From Isochrysis galbana (Eukaryota; Haptophyta; Isochrysidales; Isochrysidaceae), in NCBI GenBank assembly GCA_018136815.1, contig CM030934.1, positions 1,086,979 through 1,150,978 on the forward strand: 64,000 nucleotides of DNA. Direction: 5' to 3'. The translations under genes and the position numbers were made by a program. Shown here in pieces: positions 38,117 through 48,786 of this stretch. Each line of letters starts with the position of its first letter. Position 1 is the first letter of the stretch. The notes beneath the pieces are model-generated. The model searched no databases and was not told the DNA's origin. It worked only from the letters and a program-made list of their open reading frames with translations.

Positions 38117-39241
38117 GCTACCCTCGAGTCCGTCTCTCGTCTCTTCGACGAGTTGGCTGCGTTTACCGACTGGAAGGAGGAGTTGCAAGCAGACTGGCAG
38201 GGAGTCGTTTCCCGTGCCAAGACGCTTTGGGCGCCGCATCTGCGCGGACCCCCCCCTGGTGTTGAAGCCAGCCGTCGCCGCCAAGTAGAGAGCAACGCTG
38301 CCAGTGGAGACGCCGGCAAAGTTTCCCACGCCGTGAGTATCGTCGGAGACGCGTCGACGGTCGCCCATGTTGCGCCGCCGGCACCGCCATCACAACCCTT
38401 TATGCAGACTGCGCTTGCATGGTCGTCATCTCAAATCGATGTCCTTCCGGGGATGGAAACGCGCACAGCCGATGCTCGCGTCGATTTAGTTCAATCCCAG
38501 GTCTCCGAAAGAGGAGTTGCAGCCTTTCCGGTTCTGCGAAGTGAGCCAGGCCAATCTGTATTGGACACTGAGAACGGGGCAGGTTTGGGCTCTGAGCGTG
38601 GCTCGACATATGAAATGGAGGGTTCAGAAGCACCTGGCGCTGTAGAGGTAGGCTCGGAAGAATCTGCACAACTACTCCGGACCTCAGTTGTCGATGAAGA
38701 GGACCAAACTTATGTGCTAGATTTAGAACTGCTCACGGAATCCTCCGAACTGCCTGCCAATGAAGACGCTCCCATTACATCCCCAACGGACGTACGCGGT
38801 GGCGCTTCCGTGCCAACCTTGCGGATTCCAGGCCGTGTCTTGCACATTTTTACTGTCCACGGTGTATTTCGCGCGTGTTGGGTCCCCAACGATTTTGCTC
38901 CGCTTAGCAGTATCGTTCTTGCGCCGCACATGATCAATGATCATCGTGGCAAGTCTTACTTGGCTGCACTGCGTGCAATCAAGGCCTCCGCCGTTGCCAT
39001 TGCCCACCCACCTCCATGGGTGCCGTTCTGTGAGGCACCGAGTGTGTGCGCAGTTTGTGCCGCCGCCTTCTCTTGGCAATCCACTTGCCGCTCAGCTGCA
39101 CAGGAAGTGTGTGCCCGCCATCATTGCCGTGCTTGCGGCCAGGTGGTGTGCGCCGCTTGCTCCACGCATGCGGCTTGTCTACCCGAGTATGGCATCATCG
39201 ACCCAGCACGAGTGTGCGACGCGTGCTTTTGGAAGCTATGA
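38117..39241 (+). CDS. Class-3 lipase-like protein with C-terminal FYVE finger (5' end in gap)
   Basis: The frame is open from the gap (ATLESVSRLFDELAAFTDWK) to TGA 39239-39241. A long acidic Ser/Glu-rich region follows. Then comes IPGRVLHIFTVHG and LSSIVLAPHMINDHRGKSYL, which resembles the end of diacylglycerol-lipase/class-3 lipase domains ('PGR..HI ... l..p.M..DH....Y...L'). The last 65 residues are a FYVE zinc finger: CAVC, RHHCRACGQVVCAACS and RVCDACF supply the four Cys pairs and the basic RHHCR patch that binds phosphatidylinositol 3-phosphate on endosomes. The lipase Ser-Asp-His centre would be upstream in the gap or earlier exons. The FYVE call is firm; the lipase call is moderate. 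Confidence 0.75.
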   Translation, partial: ATLESVSRLFDELAAFTDWKEELQADWQGVVSRAKTLWAPHLRGPPPGVEASRRRQVESNAASGDAGKVSHAVSIVGDASTVAHVAPPAPPSQPFMQTALAWSSSQIDVLPGMETRTADARVDLVQSQVSERGVAAFPVLRSEPGQSVLDTENGAGLGSERGSTYEMEGSEAPGAVEVGSEESAQLLRTSVVDEEDQTYVLDLELLTESSELPANEDAPITSPTDVRGGASVPTLRIPGRVLHIFTVHGVFRACWVPNDFAPLSSIVLAPHMINDHRGKSYLAALRAIKASAVAIAHPPPWVPFCEAPSVCAVCAAAFSWQSTCRSAAQEVCARHHCRACGQVVCAACSTHAACLPEYGIIDPARVCDACFWKL

Positions 39242-39662
39242 CTTGGGGGAGGGGGGGCGAGGGCAAGCCCGCTTCTCCTCTCTTCTCCAAGCCCCTTCTC
39301 GACTTCTAGTTTCGGCTCGTTCGCGCCTTTTCCGTCCACTTCCCTCCGCGAGGGCCCGTCGGGATCCCGCCCCGAGGATCCCTTCCCCTTACCATACCCT
39401 ATGTGTTTGCCTATCCGAGCTCGGCTAGTCTGGCCTCCTTCCCTGCCATTCCCTTCGGCTTGCTTTATTCTTTGCTGCACTCTCTTGGCCCGCCTAGCCA
39501 AAACCACGGAGGCCCTTCGCATGCTAGCGCGCGTTCCTTATGTTCGGGACCCGCCAAATTGTACTGCCCCCGCCCCCTCCCCGCCTCGTGAGCTGTGTGC
39601 CCCACCCGCCCTTGGTCATTGGTCCTTAGTTGGGCGCCTAGGCTAGGCGCGCTACGACAGTG
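39242..39662. other. Intergenic, no feature recognised
   Basis: Pyrimidine-rich 3' flank of the FYVE gene. Short open frames on both strands show no domains. No clear polyadenylation signal identified. Confidence 0.4.
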
Positions 39663-39672
39663 AATGTGAAGG

Positions 39673-39760
39673 TGTTCTAGGGCGGTCAAACAGGGGCTTT
39701 TTAACTATTAGTAAGGGTTGGGCTGCATTTTTTGACCGTGGCGCGAGGCCCAATAAAAAA
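39673..39760 (+). repeat. Left end of a TAGGGCGGTCAAAC transposon
   Basis: TAGGGCGGTCAAACAGGGGC followed by tttttaactattagtaaggg matches the start of the copies at 63461 and, in reverse, 20305. No partner end with a matching 8 bp duplication was found. Confidence 0.45.
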
Positions 39761-39929
39761 CCTTCAGGGGGGGCCACCTGCCGCCACGAAAATCTTAGCC
39801 AGGAAATGGTGCGATTCTCCCCCCCTCCCCCCCCCTCCGTCACGCGCGCTCACGCTCTACCCGTAAAGAATTGGCGGTCGCGCCCGCGGGGGGATCGGTT
39901 CCTTTATATCTGTTACCCCCCAGGAGCCA

Positions 39930-40135
39930 ACGCCCCCCGATAGCTATCGGGGGCCCCCAGGAGCTATCGGGGGGAAATTTTTTCCCGATCGCCAACAGCC
40001 CCCCCGAGAGCTACCGGGGGACCGAGAAAATCCCCCGAGAGCTATCGGGGGATAGCTCCTGGGGGGTGCCGTAAGCGGACCCCCCGATAGCTATCGGGGG
40101 AAGAGGAAATCCCCCGATAGCAGACGGGGGGTTCC
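39930..40135. repeat. Cluster of CCCCCGATAGCTATCGGGGG palindromes
   Basis: Six or more copies of a 20 bp palindrome or close variants (aggagctatcgggg, gagagctatcgggg, gagagctaccgggg) lie within 200 bp, some perfect. Neighbours can pair with one another as well as fold singly, so the stretch can form extended cruciforms. It is followed by a ctct-rich tract. I know no family for it. Confidence 0.8.
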
Positions 40136-40289
40136 TCCTCTCTTTGGCTCGCTCTCCTTCTCTCTCTCTTCTCTCTTCCCCCCTCCTATCCTCTGTTCTC
40201 CTTTCTCCTCTTTTCTCTGTTCTCTTTCTCCCCCGTAAAAACAGTTTTTAAAACTTAGAGTATCTAACATTTAAGAAATGACATAAAGT

Positions 40290-40607
40290 TACTAGCCCCG
40301 CAAGAACCGCATTCCGCGCTAGCTGCCGGCGCGCCCTCGCAGGCAATCTCCAAGAGTGAGATCAGCCTTGCTCTGACACAATGAGCACGCACGCCCAAAC
40401 TGCATCGGAGCGCCTCGCAGCAAGCGAGCGCTTGCGCGCTCCCTGCAGCAAGGGCTGGCTCAGTCCTGTTGCACGCGTTGGCGTTGGCAGCACGCCAAAG
40501 ATGCCTGGCGCCTCCCTGCCGCGCGGACGCGCAAGCACTTGCTCCTCCTGCTCCTCCTCGTCTTAGTCTTGGTCTTGTCGTGCGTCTGCCCTTTGCCCAT
40601 GGCCTCG
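40290..40607. other. Unassigned GC-rich stretch
   Basis: Contains gcg/cgc-rich words and short open frames on both strands without domains. It may be the outer part of the decayed transposon that continues to 41912. Confidence 0.3.
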
Positions 40608-41912
40608 CGCTCCATCTAGGAGCGCCGCCCACTGGAGGCGCGGTGCGGCGGGCAGCTGCCGAGGCGCCTCGGCACGATTGGCTGCGTCCTCCTCCTCCTC
40701 CTCCTCATTCAACCTACTTTTATAAGTGGGGGTCAATGGGGGCCTCGCGCCCCCCCCTCTCCATTGCGGACACCCCCCGGGGTTGGCCCGTACATTCAAC
40801 CCCAGCCCCTGCCCTTTGGCAGGGGCAGGGCACTCATCATTCCTGCCCAGACCCTTCGTGGGCGCGGGCCGCGAGCTGCACTCCCACGCCCGCGCTGGGC
40901 CTGCCCTCGAGCTGACTCCCCCCCTGTCCCTGGTCGCCAGGCATACAAGGGACTTCTGGCGGCTCCCATGGCCAGCGAGGCGAGCGTGGGAGAGGCAGGG
41001 GGGGCCAGGGGCTGAGCCCCAGCCTCCACTGCCCCCTGAGCTGCCCTTGCTGACCCCCTGGGAGCCCCGAAAGGACCCCTGAGAGCAGGCCAGGGCGCGC
41101 CGCATGGCGACGCGCCGCAGGGACAACGATGGGTGAGAGTGGAGAGAGGGAGAGGGGGGGTTTTGCACCCCCCCCGATGGAGTGCAGTGAGAAACGGGCC
41201 CCGTTTGCGTTAGCAAACGGGTGAGGGGCGGCTGGCAACAGGAGGGAGACGAGAAGGGAGTGGCTCAATGGCGAGGAGAGTATCCAAGGTGGCGCAGGCT
41301 ACTCGAGTCGCAGTCGCTTATTTCTCGAGGACCGCTCACGGCGCGAGCTGGTAAGGGCCGTTCTTCTTGGTTTAGAGAGTTCCTCCCCCCCCCCCCGGTG
41401 CTTTTTCCCGGAGAGTCGGCCGGCGTCGACCGGTCCGCCTCAATGGGTTTTCCCTCATTTTAACTTGTGGGGGGTTAGAATGGGAGCCGGGGGTCTGCGA
41501 GGGGGGAGATGTGGAGGGATGTATGTGTCTGTGGCAGCAACATGCGCCGAGGCGTACGGGCAGGTGCGCTGAGGGTTGTCGTGTTGGTACCGGGCTAGTG
41601 AGAGTAGTGGTACTAACGCTCAGCTAGATTATTATTATCCTCCTCCTCCTCATTGCGCGCGCCTCGCGCGCGCGAGGCACGGTCGGGGTTAGGGTTGAAC
41701 ATGGGGATTGAGGAGAGGGAGGAGGGGGGGGAGCGGGAGCGCGCAGCCGGAGAAGAGGGAGGAGCGTCGCAGCGTCGCGCAAGTGGCGCAGGGGGAGGCC
41801 CCCCCACCGGTATCACTGTTTTGTGGACTGTTTTTGGCTGTGTTTCTATGAAACCCTAAAACAGCCTGTTTTTGCTGTGTTTGGAAACCTTCTGGCTGTG
41901 TTTCCCACCTAG
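40608..41912 (-). mobile_element. Copy of the CCTAGCTGGGAAACAC element, split by retroposon E
   Basis: Two blocks, about 40608-40709 and 41655-41912, match the 909 bp element at 58915-59823 in reverse orientation: for example cacggtcggggttagggttg at 41680 and the terminal ggctgtgtttcccacctagg at 41893-41912. They are separated by retroposon E. The opposite terminal repeat is not visible, so the copy is truncated on its left. Confidence 0.55.
40693..41654 (+). mobile_element. Retroposon copy E with 17 bp target duplication
   Basis: The insert begins CAACCTACTTTTATAAGTGG at 40710, a diverged version of the family 5' end, and ends near 41637 with an AT-rich tail (ctagattattattat). The flanks share tcctcctcctcctcatt at 40693-40709 and 41638-41654. 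The middle part still matches copies A and B (gagaggcagggggggccag, ccccctgagctgcc). It is the oldest-looking copy and interrupts another transposon. Confidence 0.65.
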
Positions 41913-42138
41913 GGCGAGTGGACGGCCCCGGCCCCAACTCTGTCAGGGCGCGAGCGGAAGGATCCCCGCCGCCCTCGCCGCACGAGAGACGTCACATTCT
42001 CTGCCGCGAGGCCGCCCCGTCTCCGTCGCGTGGTCGCACGCAGCCGTCATGCGCACCTCGCTCGAGCCGAGCGAGGCAACTGCGCTGCTCGCGCAGTCAG
42101 CTGCAGCGTCTCCGCAAGGCCGCAGCTGTGCAAGGGCA

Positions 42139-43276
42139 ATGTGCGCGCGGCATGCCGAGGTAGCACGCCTCAGTGCAGCCGTGCTCATCCTGGGCCTCGG
42201 CCTCGGCCTCGGCCTTGGCCTGCCAGCAGGGAGCGCGGAACCCACCACCTCAGCCTGCCCGCCTGCCATCTCAACGTCCCTCTCAGCCATACTTGGCTGG
42301 ACCTATTTTGCGGCGTGGTCAGTGTCTTTCTACCCTCAGGCCATTCTAAATTGGGTACGCGGATCGGTCATCGGCTTCAGCTTCGACTTCGCACTCCTCA
42401 ACGTCATGGGCTATGCGTGCTATTCGCTGTACAATGTTGCCTTGCTCGCCTCGCCCTACGTGCGCGAGCAGTACGCGCGTGCCGCAGGTGGTGGATCACC
42501 TGCAGTTAAGGTCAACGACGCCCTCTTCTCGCTCCATGTACGGTGACCCTGGGCATGCGCACAAGTGCTGCCCACCCGCTTGTACTCTGCACTTACGCGT
42601 TCTCGCACATGTTTGTAGGCGGCTGCTATCTCACTCTTCACTCTATTGCAAATTGCATGGTATGAGCGAGGCGACCAGCGCTTCTCATGGCCGGCCAAGC
42701 TGGCCGCCACTAGCATTGCTGTGGCAGCTGGTGTTGGTGCTTTGCTAGCTGGAACCGTGTCAATCAAATGGGTGAGCTGGCTGCAGTACCTCAATGCCCT
42801 TGCACTTGTCAAGCTGGGAATCACCCTCTTCAAGTATATGCCACAGGTGCGCCTCCGCATCACAAGCTATGGTGGAGAGCTCTTGCCAGCATGAAGACGA
42901 GCGGGCGTGGTCAAGATCCGTGTGCAACCAAGCTCGTTTCCACTGAACCCCGCAGCTCTGGTTGAACTACTCGCGCCGCAGCACTGAGGGCTGGAACATC
43001 GACAATATTATCCTTGACTTCACCGGAGGCGCGCTCTCTCTGTCTCAGCTCGTGCTAGATGCGGCGTGCGCATCTGATTGGAGCAAGATCAGCGGTGACC
43101 CCGTCAAGTTTGGCCTTGGCCTCGTGTCCATGCTTTTTGATGTGCTCTTCATGATGCAGCACTTCATATGGTACCGTCCCATTGCCACCCCGTATCCGCC
43201 CCTCTTGCCAGCCTCGATGCATCCTCCTGAAACGTTCTCCACGCCACCACGGCCGCAAGCACAGAGAGCAACTTAG
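42139..43276 (+). CDS. CTNS: Cystinosin (lysosomal cystine/H+ symporter), 3 exons
   Basis: Exons 42139-42537, 42619-42846 and 42956-43276, with two short phase-0 introns (81 and 109 bp; donors GTACGG and GTGCGC, acceptors TTTGTAG and CCGCAG). The ATG at 42139 gives a signal peptide (LSAAVLILGLGLGLGLGLPA, then GSA); an upstream ATG at 42049 is possible. The mature protein shows the first PQ-loop (LGWTYFAAWSVSFYPQAILN), the VIGFSFDFALLNVMGYACYS helix, exon 2 starting AAAISLFTLLQIAWYERG, the second PQ motif at the exon 2/3 border (KYMPQ followed by LWLNYSRRSTEGW) and LDFTGGALSLSQL. These are hallmarks of cystinosin, which exports cystine from lysosomes or vacuoles. The cytosolic tail contains YPPL, a possible tyrosine sorting signal instead of the animal GYDQL. 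Confidence 0.92.
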
Positions 43277-44240
43277 GGCTCTACATCTAGCGCACCTAGT
43301 GGGCAAGCGAAGCGGGAGGGAAGCTCCGAGTCTTTGGACCTTGCCATCAGTGATTGATGAGCCGAGTGTCGCACGGAGATTCATAGTGTGGAAACCAGCA
43401 ACGCCGATTCGCAATAGGAATTAGAACTTCATGATGGTAAGACTCGGGATGTTCCCGGATGTGCACGTTGCTCAGAGGGCCTTCGGTCTTGCCTTCAAGT
43501 CTTTCTGGCTAGCTTACGCTTGCTCGGCAAGGATCTTTTTTCCGTTGCGGTCTTTCCCAGACGAGCGAGCGTTTATTACCATTTCTTACCGTGGATTTTG
43601 TCGGATTTGGGGCGTGGGTTCTTGTGTGACTTGCCACTCTCCTGCGGCGCGTGTCGCCTGCGGCGCGTGTCGCCTGCGGCGCGTGTCGCCTGCGGCGCGT
43701 GTCGCCTGCGCGCGCCATGGCGCCCCCCGAGGGAACCCCGAGAGGGCCAGCGTGGGGCATTTCAAGGGGCAGGGGAGGCTGCGGCTGTGGGCTGTGCCCC
43801 TGCCCCCCCTGCCTCTCTCTTGCCCGCCCCGCCGGTCTCGGGAGCCGTCTTGGCTTCTCGTTCACTCTGTGGTTTTAACTCTTTACTGCCGGACCGAAGC
43901 ACCGAAATAGGTGCTTCACCACAGCTGTTTTGTACGGTGGCTCATCGGGGGGAGGGCTTTTACGAGAAATATTGGACTCAAAACACGAAACAACAAGCGA
44001 AGTGATTTTCGGCCGAGGCGTTGCTTCCCCTCCCGCCCCCCTTCCCCCCCCCCCCCCCCTCCCCTTGCGCGATGGCGCGGGGGATGATGGGGGACAGAGG
44101 TCGGGAGCACGGTGGTAAAATCGGCTCGTTGGCCACCTTCCCTCTTTCACTTTCACTGTTTCACGTTGAATTCGTTATAAAGCAAAGCACCGAAACAGGT
44201 GCTTCCGATTTTCACCTATTTTCGTCATAAGACCTGCCTA
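43277..44240. other. Intergenic with a 16 bp tandem repeat
   Basis: At 43642-43703 the word cctgcggcgcgtgtcg occurs four times in tandem. The stretch 43700-43860 loosely resembles the retroposon family in reverse (ccctgcctctct..., gcgcgccatgg). The words gcaccgaaa(t/c)aggtgctt at 43899 and 44189 can form small hairpins. No gene recognised. Confidence 0.4.
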
Positions 44241-45509
44241 GATTATATATATGTGGGTGGTTGAGCCATCGCATTGTTGACGAATTGGGATGGCCCATAG
44301 GGCCTGAGGGCAATGAGGAAGGGGCGAAGCCGGCGGCAGGCGCGGCGAGGGAGACCACTTCGGAGGTGCTGACGGGCTGAAGCCACCGCCAGAAACGGAG
44401 CCCTGGCGTTCAAGCGACGGCGAAATTGAGCCGCGGCAGAGATCGTATCGGACATGCGCTGCGGGTTGGAATGGATCCACCTTAGGCCAGCGTTCGAGAG
44501 ATAGGTGCACGGCGCTGCACCCAAGCCATGAGGCACTCGGAGTGCACCACGTAGGCTCGATCCTCTGCACGCCGAGGACCGAGGAGGGTCTGGGGGAGGA
44601 GGCTCGGGGGGGAGGGGGGGAGGCACAGGACACGCTTGGTTGCCTTCTTCAGCCCCCCCCCCCCGCCCGGAGAGCCGAAGTCTACAGGTGGTGGCTGACT
44701 CCTCCTGCGATCCTCCCGACTGAGCACAGGCTTGGGGGAGAGGGCATTCCAAACCCATCTGGCTGCGCGCCGCACCACTCCCTCGCTTTGCACGCTGCTA
44801 CCTTCTTCCGAGGTGCTGGCCTCCCCGGAAGTACTGTCGCCGGCCGACTGCCTCTCCACAGCTGGGGACAGTAGGGAGGGTGTCTCCGCCGCCTCTGCCA
44901 GGCTGCCATAAGGCTGTGAATATAGTAGCTTGGTACTATATTACCAAGGCTACCAACCCCGCACTGGAGCTACTACTATGTAACATAGTAGCACTCGAGC
45001 ACTACTACTATGTAACATAGTAGTAGTAGCAGTTTTGGCCTACTACCAGTACTAAGGGTAGTAGCGGAGGTCGGCGGAGCTCTGTCTTTCTTTGTCTCTG
45101 TCGTAGTCGTACGTATAGATCGGCGGCGTGTGTGTAATCTGCAGCACAAATTAGGTGTATATTTTTTACATACACATAGCGTGCGCTGGTTACTATGAAA
45201 ATGTCGATATGATATATGATTCTACACCACACAATCACACGCCGTCACATCTCGTACTACATACACACTTAGACATTTTGAGATAGGCCTCGCTCCCACC
45301 GCCGCTCTCCCTCGCCCTCGCCCTCGCCCTCTCCCTTGCCCTCCCTCTCCCTCTCCCTCTCTCTCGCTCCCCCTCTCGCTCCCCGCGGCTCGCGCTCCGC
45401 TCTCTTTCCCTCCTCCCCTCTCTCTTGCTCTCGCTCTCGCTGCGCGCTCTCGCTCTCGCTCTCGCTCCCACCGCCGCTCTCCCTCTTCCTCCCTCTCCCT
45501 CGCCCTCGC

Positions 45510-45650
45510 CCTCGCGCCCTCGTGCCCTCGCCCTCGCGCCCTCGTGCCCTCGCCCTCGCGCCCTCGTGCCCTCGCCCTCGCGCCCTCGTGCCCTCGCCCT
45601 CGCGCCCTCGTGCCCTCGCCCTCGCGCCCTCGTGCCCTCGCCCTCTCCCT
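45510..45650. repeat. 22 bp minisatellite within a ccctcg/ccctct microsatellite
   Basis: The unit ccctcgcgccctcgtgccctcg is repeated about six times (written here as 20 plus 2 bases: ccctcgcgccctcgtgccct, cg). It is embedded in a long simple pyrimidine tract from 45300 to 45720 that opens long but meaningless frames. Confidence 0.8.
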
Positions 45651-45929
45651 CTCCCTCTCCCTCGCCCTCGCCCTCTCCCTCTCCCTCTCTCTCGCTCCCC
45701 CTCTCGCTACTCGCTACCCCTCTCCCCCGCGCTCACGCCACCCACCACAGAGCCACTTGCCAATAAGACTGTGAATAGGTTTGATTCAGAGCTATGATGT
45801 TAGAACCTAATAGTCCACTTCAGCTAACATCATAGATAGTAATAGTGTCGGCAGCTAACATCATAGATAGTAATAGCGTCCTCCCTCAACCTATTATTCT
45901 TATTATCAGTATTATGTAGATAATAGGGG

Positions 45930-46120
45930 GTGTCAAAAAACTTTTTTCAAAAAACAAAAAAGTCGCAGCACGCAGCACCTAGGCCCAGGTCAGGATTTCG
46001 GAAATTTTTTTCAAAATTTGGAGGTGGGTTTACTCACAGATTTCGGGGCGAAATTTCGCAAAATTTGGGGGGCTCCTGCAGCGCCCTCGCAAAATTTGGG
46101 GGTTCCTGGAGCCCCCCCCC
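45930..46120. repeat. AAATTTCG-rich segment, inverted partner at 46770-46870
   Basis: cctaggcccaggtcaggatttcgg at 45978 (in parts: cctaggcccaggtcaggatt) pairs with gaaattctgacctggcccta at 46834, about 830 bp away, and both are next to runs of aatttcgc/aaatttgg words. Together they could be the ends of a further small decayed element. A similar AT-word cluster lies at 3625-3655. Confidence 0.4.
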
Positions 46121-47150
46121 CCCCCCCATCACTCCCATCACCCCATCCCCCATATCCATATCCTAACTTAGGGGAAGGGGGGCTCCTATACCCAGGGAGA
46201 AGGGCGGGGGGCGGGGGGGGGGGTAGTAAGTAGTAAGGGCGGGAGGCGGGAGAGAGAGGGGAGAGGGTAGGGTAGTAAGAGTAAAGAAAGGGCGGGATAG
46301 GGGGGTAAGAAAGGGCGGGAGAGGAGGGGTAGTAAAGGCGGGAGAGGGGGGGGGGAGCCGCGGGGGCGGCGGAGAGAAGAGAGCGAGAGAGCGCGAGCGC
46401 GATCCGCAGACCGCAGACCGCAGACCATCATGTTTGGAGATGGACAAATGAGTGCCTTGGCCGATCAGATTCAATGTGGGTTGATGTTGCGGTATAATCA
46501 CACCCCGGTGACCTTGAGTAAGGAGTGAGTAAAACGTTAGTAGAGTACATGTGTGATGTGTGTCATTGTGCAAGTACTTTAATAATTAACGTTGCGCAAA
46601 CGAGAGTCAATGAGTGTCAATCCTCGCTCTATCTAGGTGAAACATTCATGTAGCCAAATACAGATAGCAGCGGCGGCGGGGCTATATATATGAAATATGC
46701 TATATGGCTATGTATAGGTAGCTAGGTCAGGCTAGCGCGGGAGCGCGGGAGCGCTCGCGCCTCGCAAAATATTTGCGAAATTTGGGGCAGTGAACGCGAA
46801 ATCCGAGCGAAATATCCGAAGAAATTTGGGCGGGTTTCAAACGAAATTCTGACCTGGCCCTAGCAGCACCCGATACCGATACCATATACAATACAACACA
46901 CTTTGTAGTTTGTAGGTGTCTTCTGATGTGTGTATGTGTCTAGCTAGATGTCGGTTCGGTGGGTCGGTCGTTCAGCGTCGTTCAGCGTCGTTCAGCCGCG
47001 TTCCACGTTTCACGTTTCACGCTCTACTTTTCTTTTTCTTTAATTCCAATTCCTTCTTTCCTTCTTCTTTTATTCTCTTGTTCCTCCTCCTCCCTTTCAA
47101 AGCCCTTTCCCTTTCCTCTCTTCCCGCCTACCCATTGTCCGTTCAATATT

Positions 47151-47493
47151 TATAAAAGAGACCTCTCTTCTCCATCTCCATCTCCACCGACGTTTTTCCC
47201 GTCCCCCTCCCCCCCTTGCTTGGCTCGACAACTCGACAGCCGACGGCAGCACAGAGTACAGAGTACAGCCCGATGACCCGATGCCGAGCAAGAAGGGTGG
47301 TGCCGAGGATCTCCTCCAAGAGGTGGACCTTATCGTGGCCAAGCGGCTAGGGCTAGTTTGTCCAAGGGGCAAGCAGGAAGCAGGAAGCAGGGGAGTCGCA
47401 ATACTTATTGGTCCGATGGCAAGCAGGATTCGCCGCCGCCATTATCCATTATCCATTATCTATGGTATTAATATATTTGAGGCCCGCAACTAA
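47151..47493 (+). promoter_or_regulatory. TATA-like promoter followed by a short open frame, inside the inner hAT-like element
   Basis: TATAAAAG at 47151-47158 (context caatatttataaaagag) is followed by a pyrimidine-rich leader and an ATG at 47281 opening 70 codons: MPSKKGGAEDLLQEVDLIVA, KRLGLVCPRGK and so on. The first 30 codons look protein-like, the rest does not. It could be a captured first exon of a host gene, as Pack-type transposons carry, or chance. No family recognised. Confidence 0.3.
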
Positions 47494-47804
47494 TATCATA
47501 GATAGTAATAGTGCTCAAGAGCTATTACTATCTATGATGATAATCCTAATAGCCTCAACATTGCCTATTATCTAGATATTAGGCTAATATATTCACAGTC
47601 TTACTTGCTTACTTGCCAAAAGGCCCCCCCGGTATACCTTTGTTTGGTACTATATTAACTACAGTACTATAGTACCAAAGAGCCCGAAATGCACTACTAC
47701 TATGTAACATAGTAGCACCGGTGCGCTACTACTATGTAACATAGTAGCAATTTTCTACTATCCACTACTAGGTTCGACTATAGTCTATAGTAGACCAAAT
47801 CTCA

Positions 47805-48786
47805 ACCTATTCTAGGGGTAGGCAGGAATATGTAGAAAAAAGTGCCCAAATATGTTTCAAAAATATGCCGTTTGTATGTGAGGCGCTAGCCCAAATATGT
47901 CGAAAATATGCAGATATGTCGCCGCTGTACGAGCTGTGCGTGTACGCGCGTACGCGCGGCGGCATTAGAATTTTTTTTCAAAAGTTCCGCTACTTGTACG
48001 GCGCGATGCTACTCCCTACTACCCGTCCTTATCTACCGTCAACCCCTTTTGTCCCCCTCCCTAGTTCCCTCACTCAAAGCGGAGTCTCTGGGTTCGGGGT
48101 TCGGGGAGGTCGTGCGTCGTGCGCGCGCTGCTTCTGCTTCGACCAGGGGCTGGAAAAACATTCTTGAAGGTTCATTCAGGATTCAGGTTCGGGCTACTAT
48201 ACTGCTAGCTACGGGGTCCCATCGCACTCACGGTGCTGCTTCTCGCCATCGCCTAACTAAATAAACCCCGCTCTCTCACCCCCTTAATACTCGCTATACC
48301 CCCCTCCCCCCTCAAGGCTCAAGGGGCATCGACTCCAACTACCGGATTAGGGAGCGGGCGGACGGCGACGAGCTCGTGAGCAAGCTGCTCGCCGCGGCGT
48401 TTGAGGCGATGGTGCCGGCGACGCAGAACCACGCGGCCGCGCGCGAGGGCGGACCCGAGCGGCCGTAGGGGCGGTGAGGGGAGCAAGGAGCAGGGGCAAG
48501 CTGGCCAGCCTCGCTTCGCCCCCAACACCTGGCATCTGGCATCGCTCTGCCTCGCTCGTTCTCCTCGTTCTTGTCTCCTCTCTCGTACTCCCCCCACCCC
48601 ACGCCCCTGCCCCCCTGCGCGCGCTCGCGCCTCCCCGTCCCCGCCCCGCCCCGCCCAAATATGTTGGAGCCACCCGCCCCTGCCCGCCCAAATATGTAGC
48701 AAATATGTCGACATATTTATTTCGCGAAATCGTACCCAAATATGTTTTACGATATGTTGATATTCCTGCCTAGCCCTAACCTATTC
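47805..48786. mobile_element. 966 bp hAT-type MITE-like element with 8 bp target duplication
   Basis: The terminal inverted repeat is TAGGGGTAGGCAGGAATAT at 47813 and its complement ending at 48778 (one mismatch, TAGGGC). Flanking duplications acctattc occur at 47805-47812 and 48779-48786. The insertion sits inside the right terminal region of the outer element, splitting its CCTATTC|ACAGCCTTA end. Subterminal copies of cccaaatatgt are repeated on both sides. The core (48330-48640) is GC-rich without a gene. Confidence 0.85.

Larger units (their letters stand above)
45756..47619. mobile_element. Inner hAT-like element nested in the outer one
   Basis: Ends are TAAGACTGTGAATAGG (from 45764) and TATTCACAGTCTTA (to 47603). 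The left flank is cttgccaa (45756-45763). The same 8 bases are at 47612-47619, separated from the terminal repeat by 8 extra bases (cttgctta) that look like an imperfect extra duplication. Inside each end lies a doubled motif around ctaacatcatagatagtaat, direct on the left and inverted on the right. It contains no transposase but does hold a TATA-like promoter and a short open frame (47281). Confidence 0.65.

Noticed and set aside
39930-40135. CRISPR-like array
   Set aside because: The repeats are palindromes with irregular, very short spacers, in a eukaryotic genome and without cas genes.
42049-42138. Extended N terminus of cystinosin from the upstream ATG
   Set aside because: It would bury the signal peptide 30 residues inside; the ATG at 42139 places it at the N terminus, though the longer form cannot be excluded.
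45336-45797. Ser/Pro/Leu repeat protein
   Set aside because: Product of a ccctcg/ccctct minisatellite, open in several frames.
48319-48773. Plus- or minus-strand genes within the third hAT-like element
   Set aside because: Low-complexity GC-rich frames wholly inside a 966 bp MITE-like insertion.
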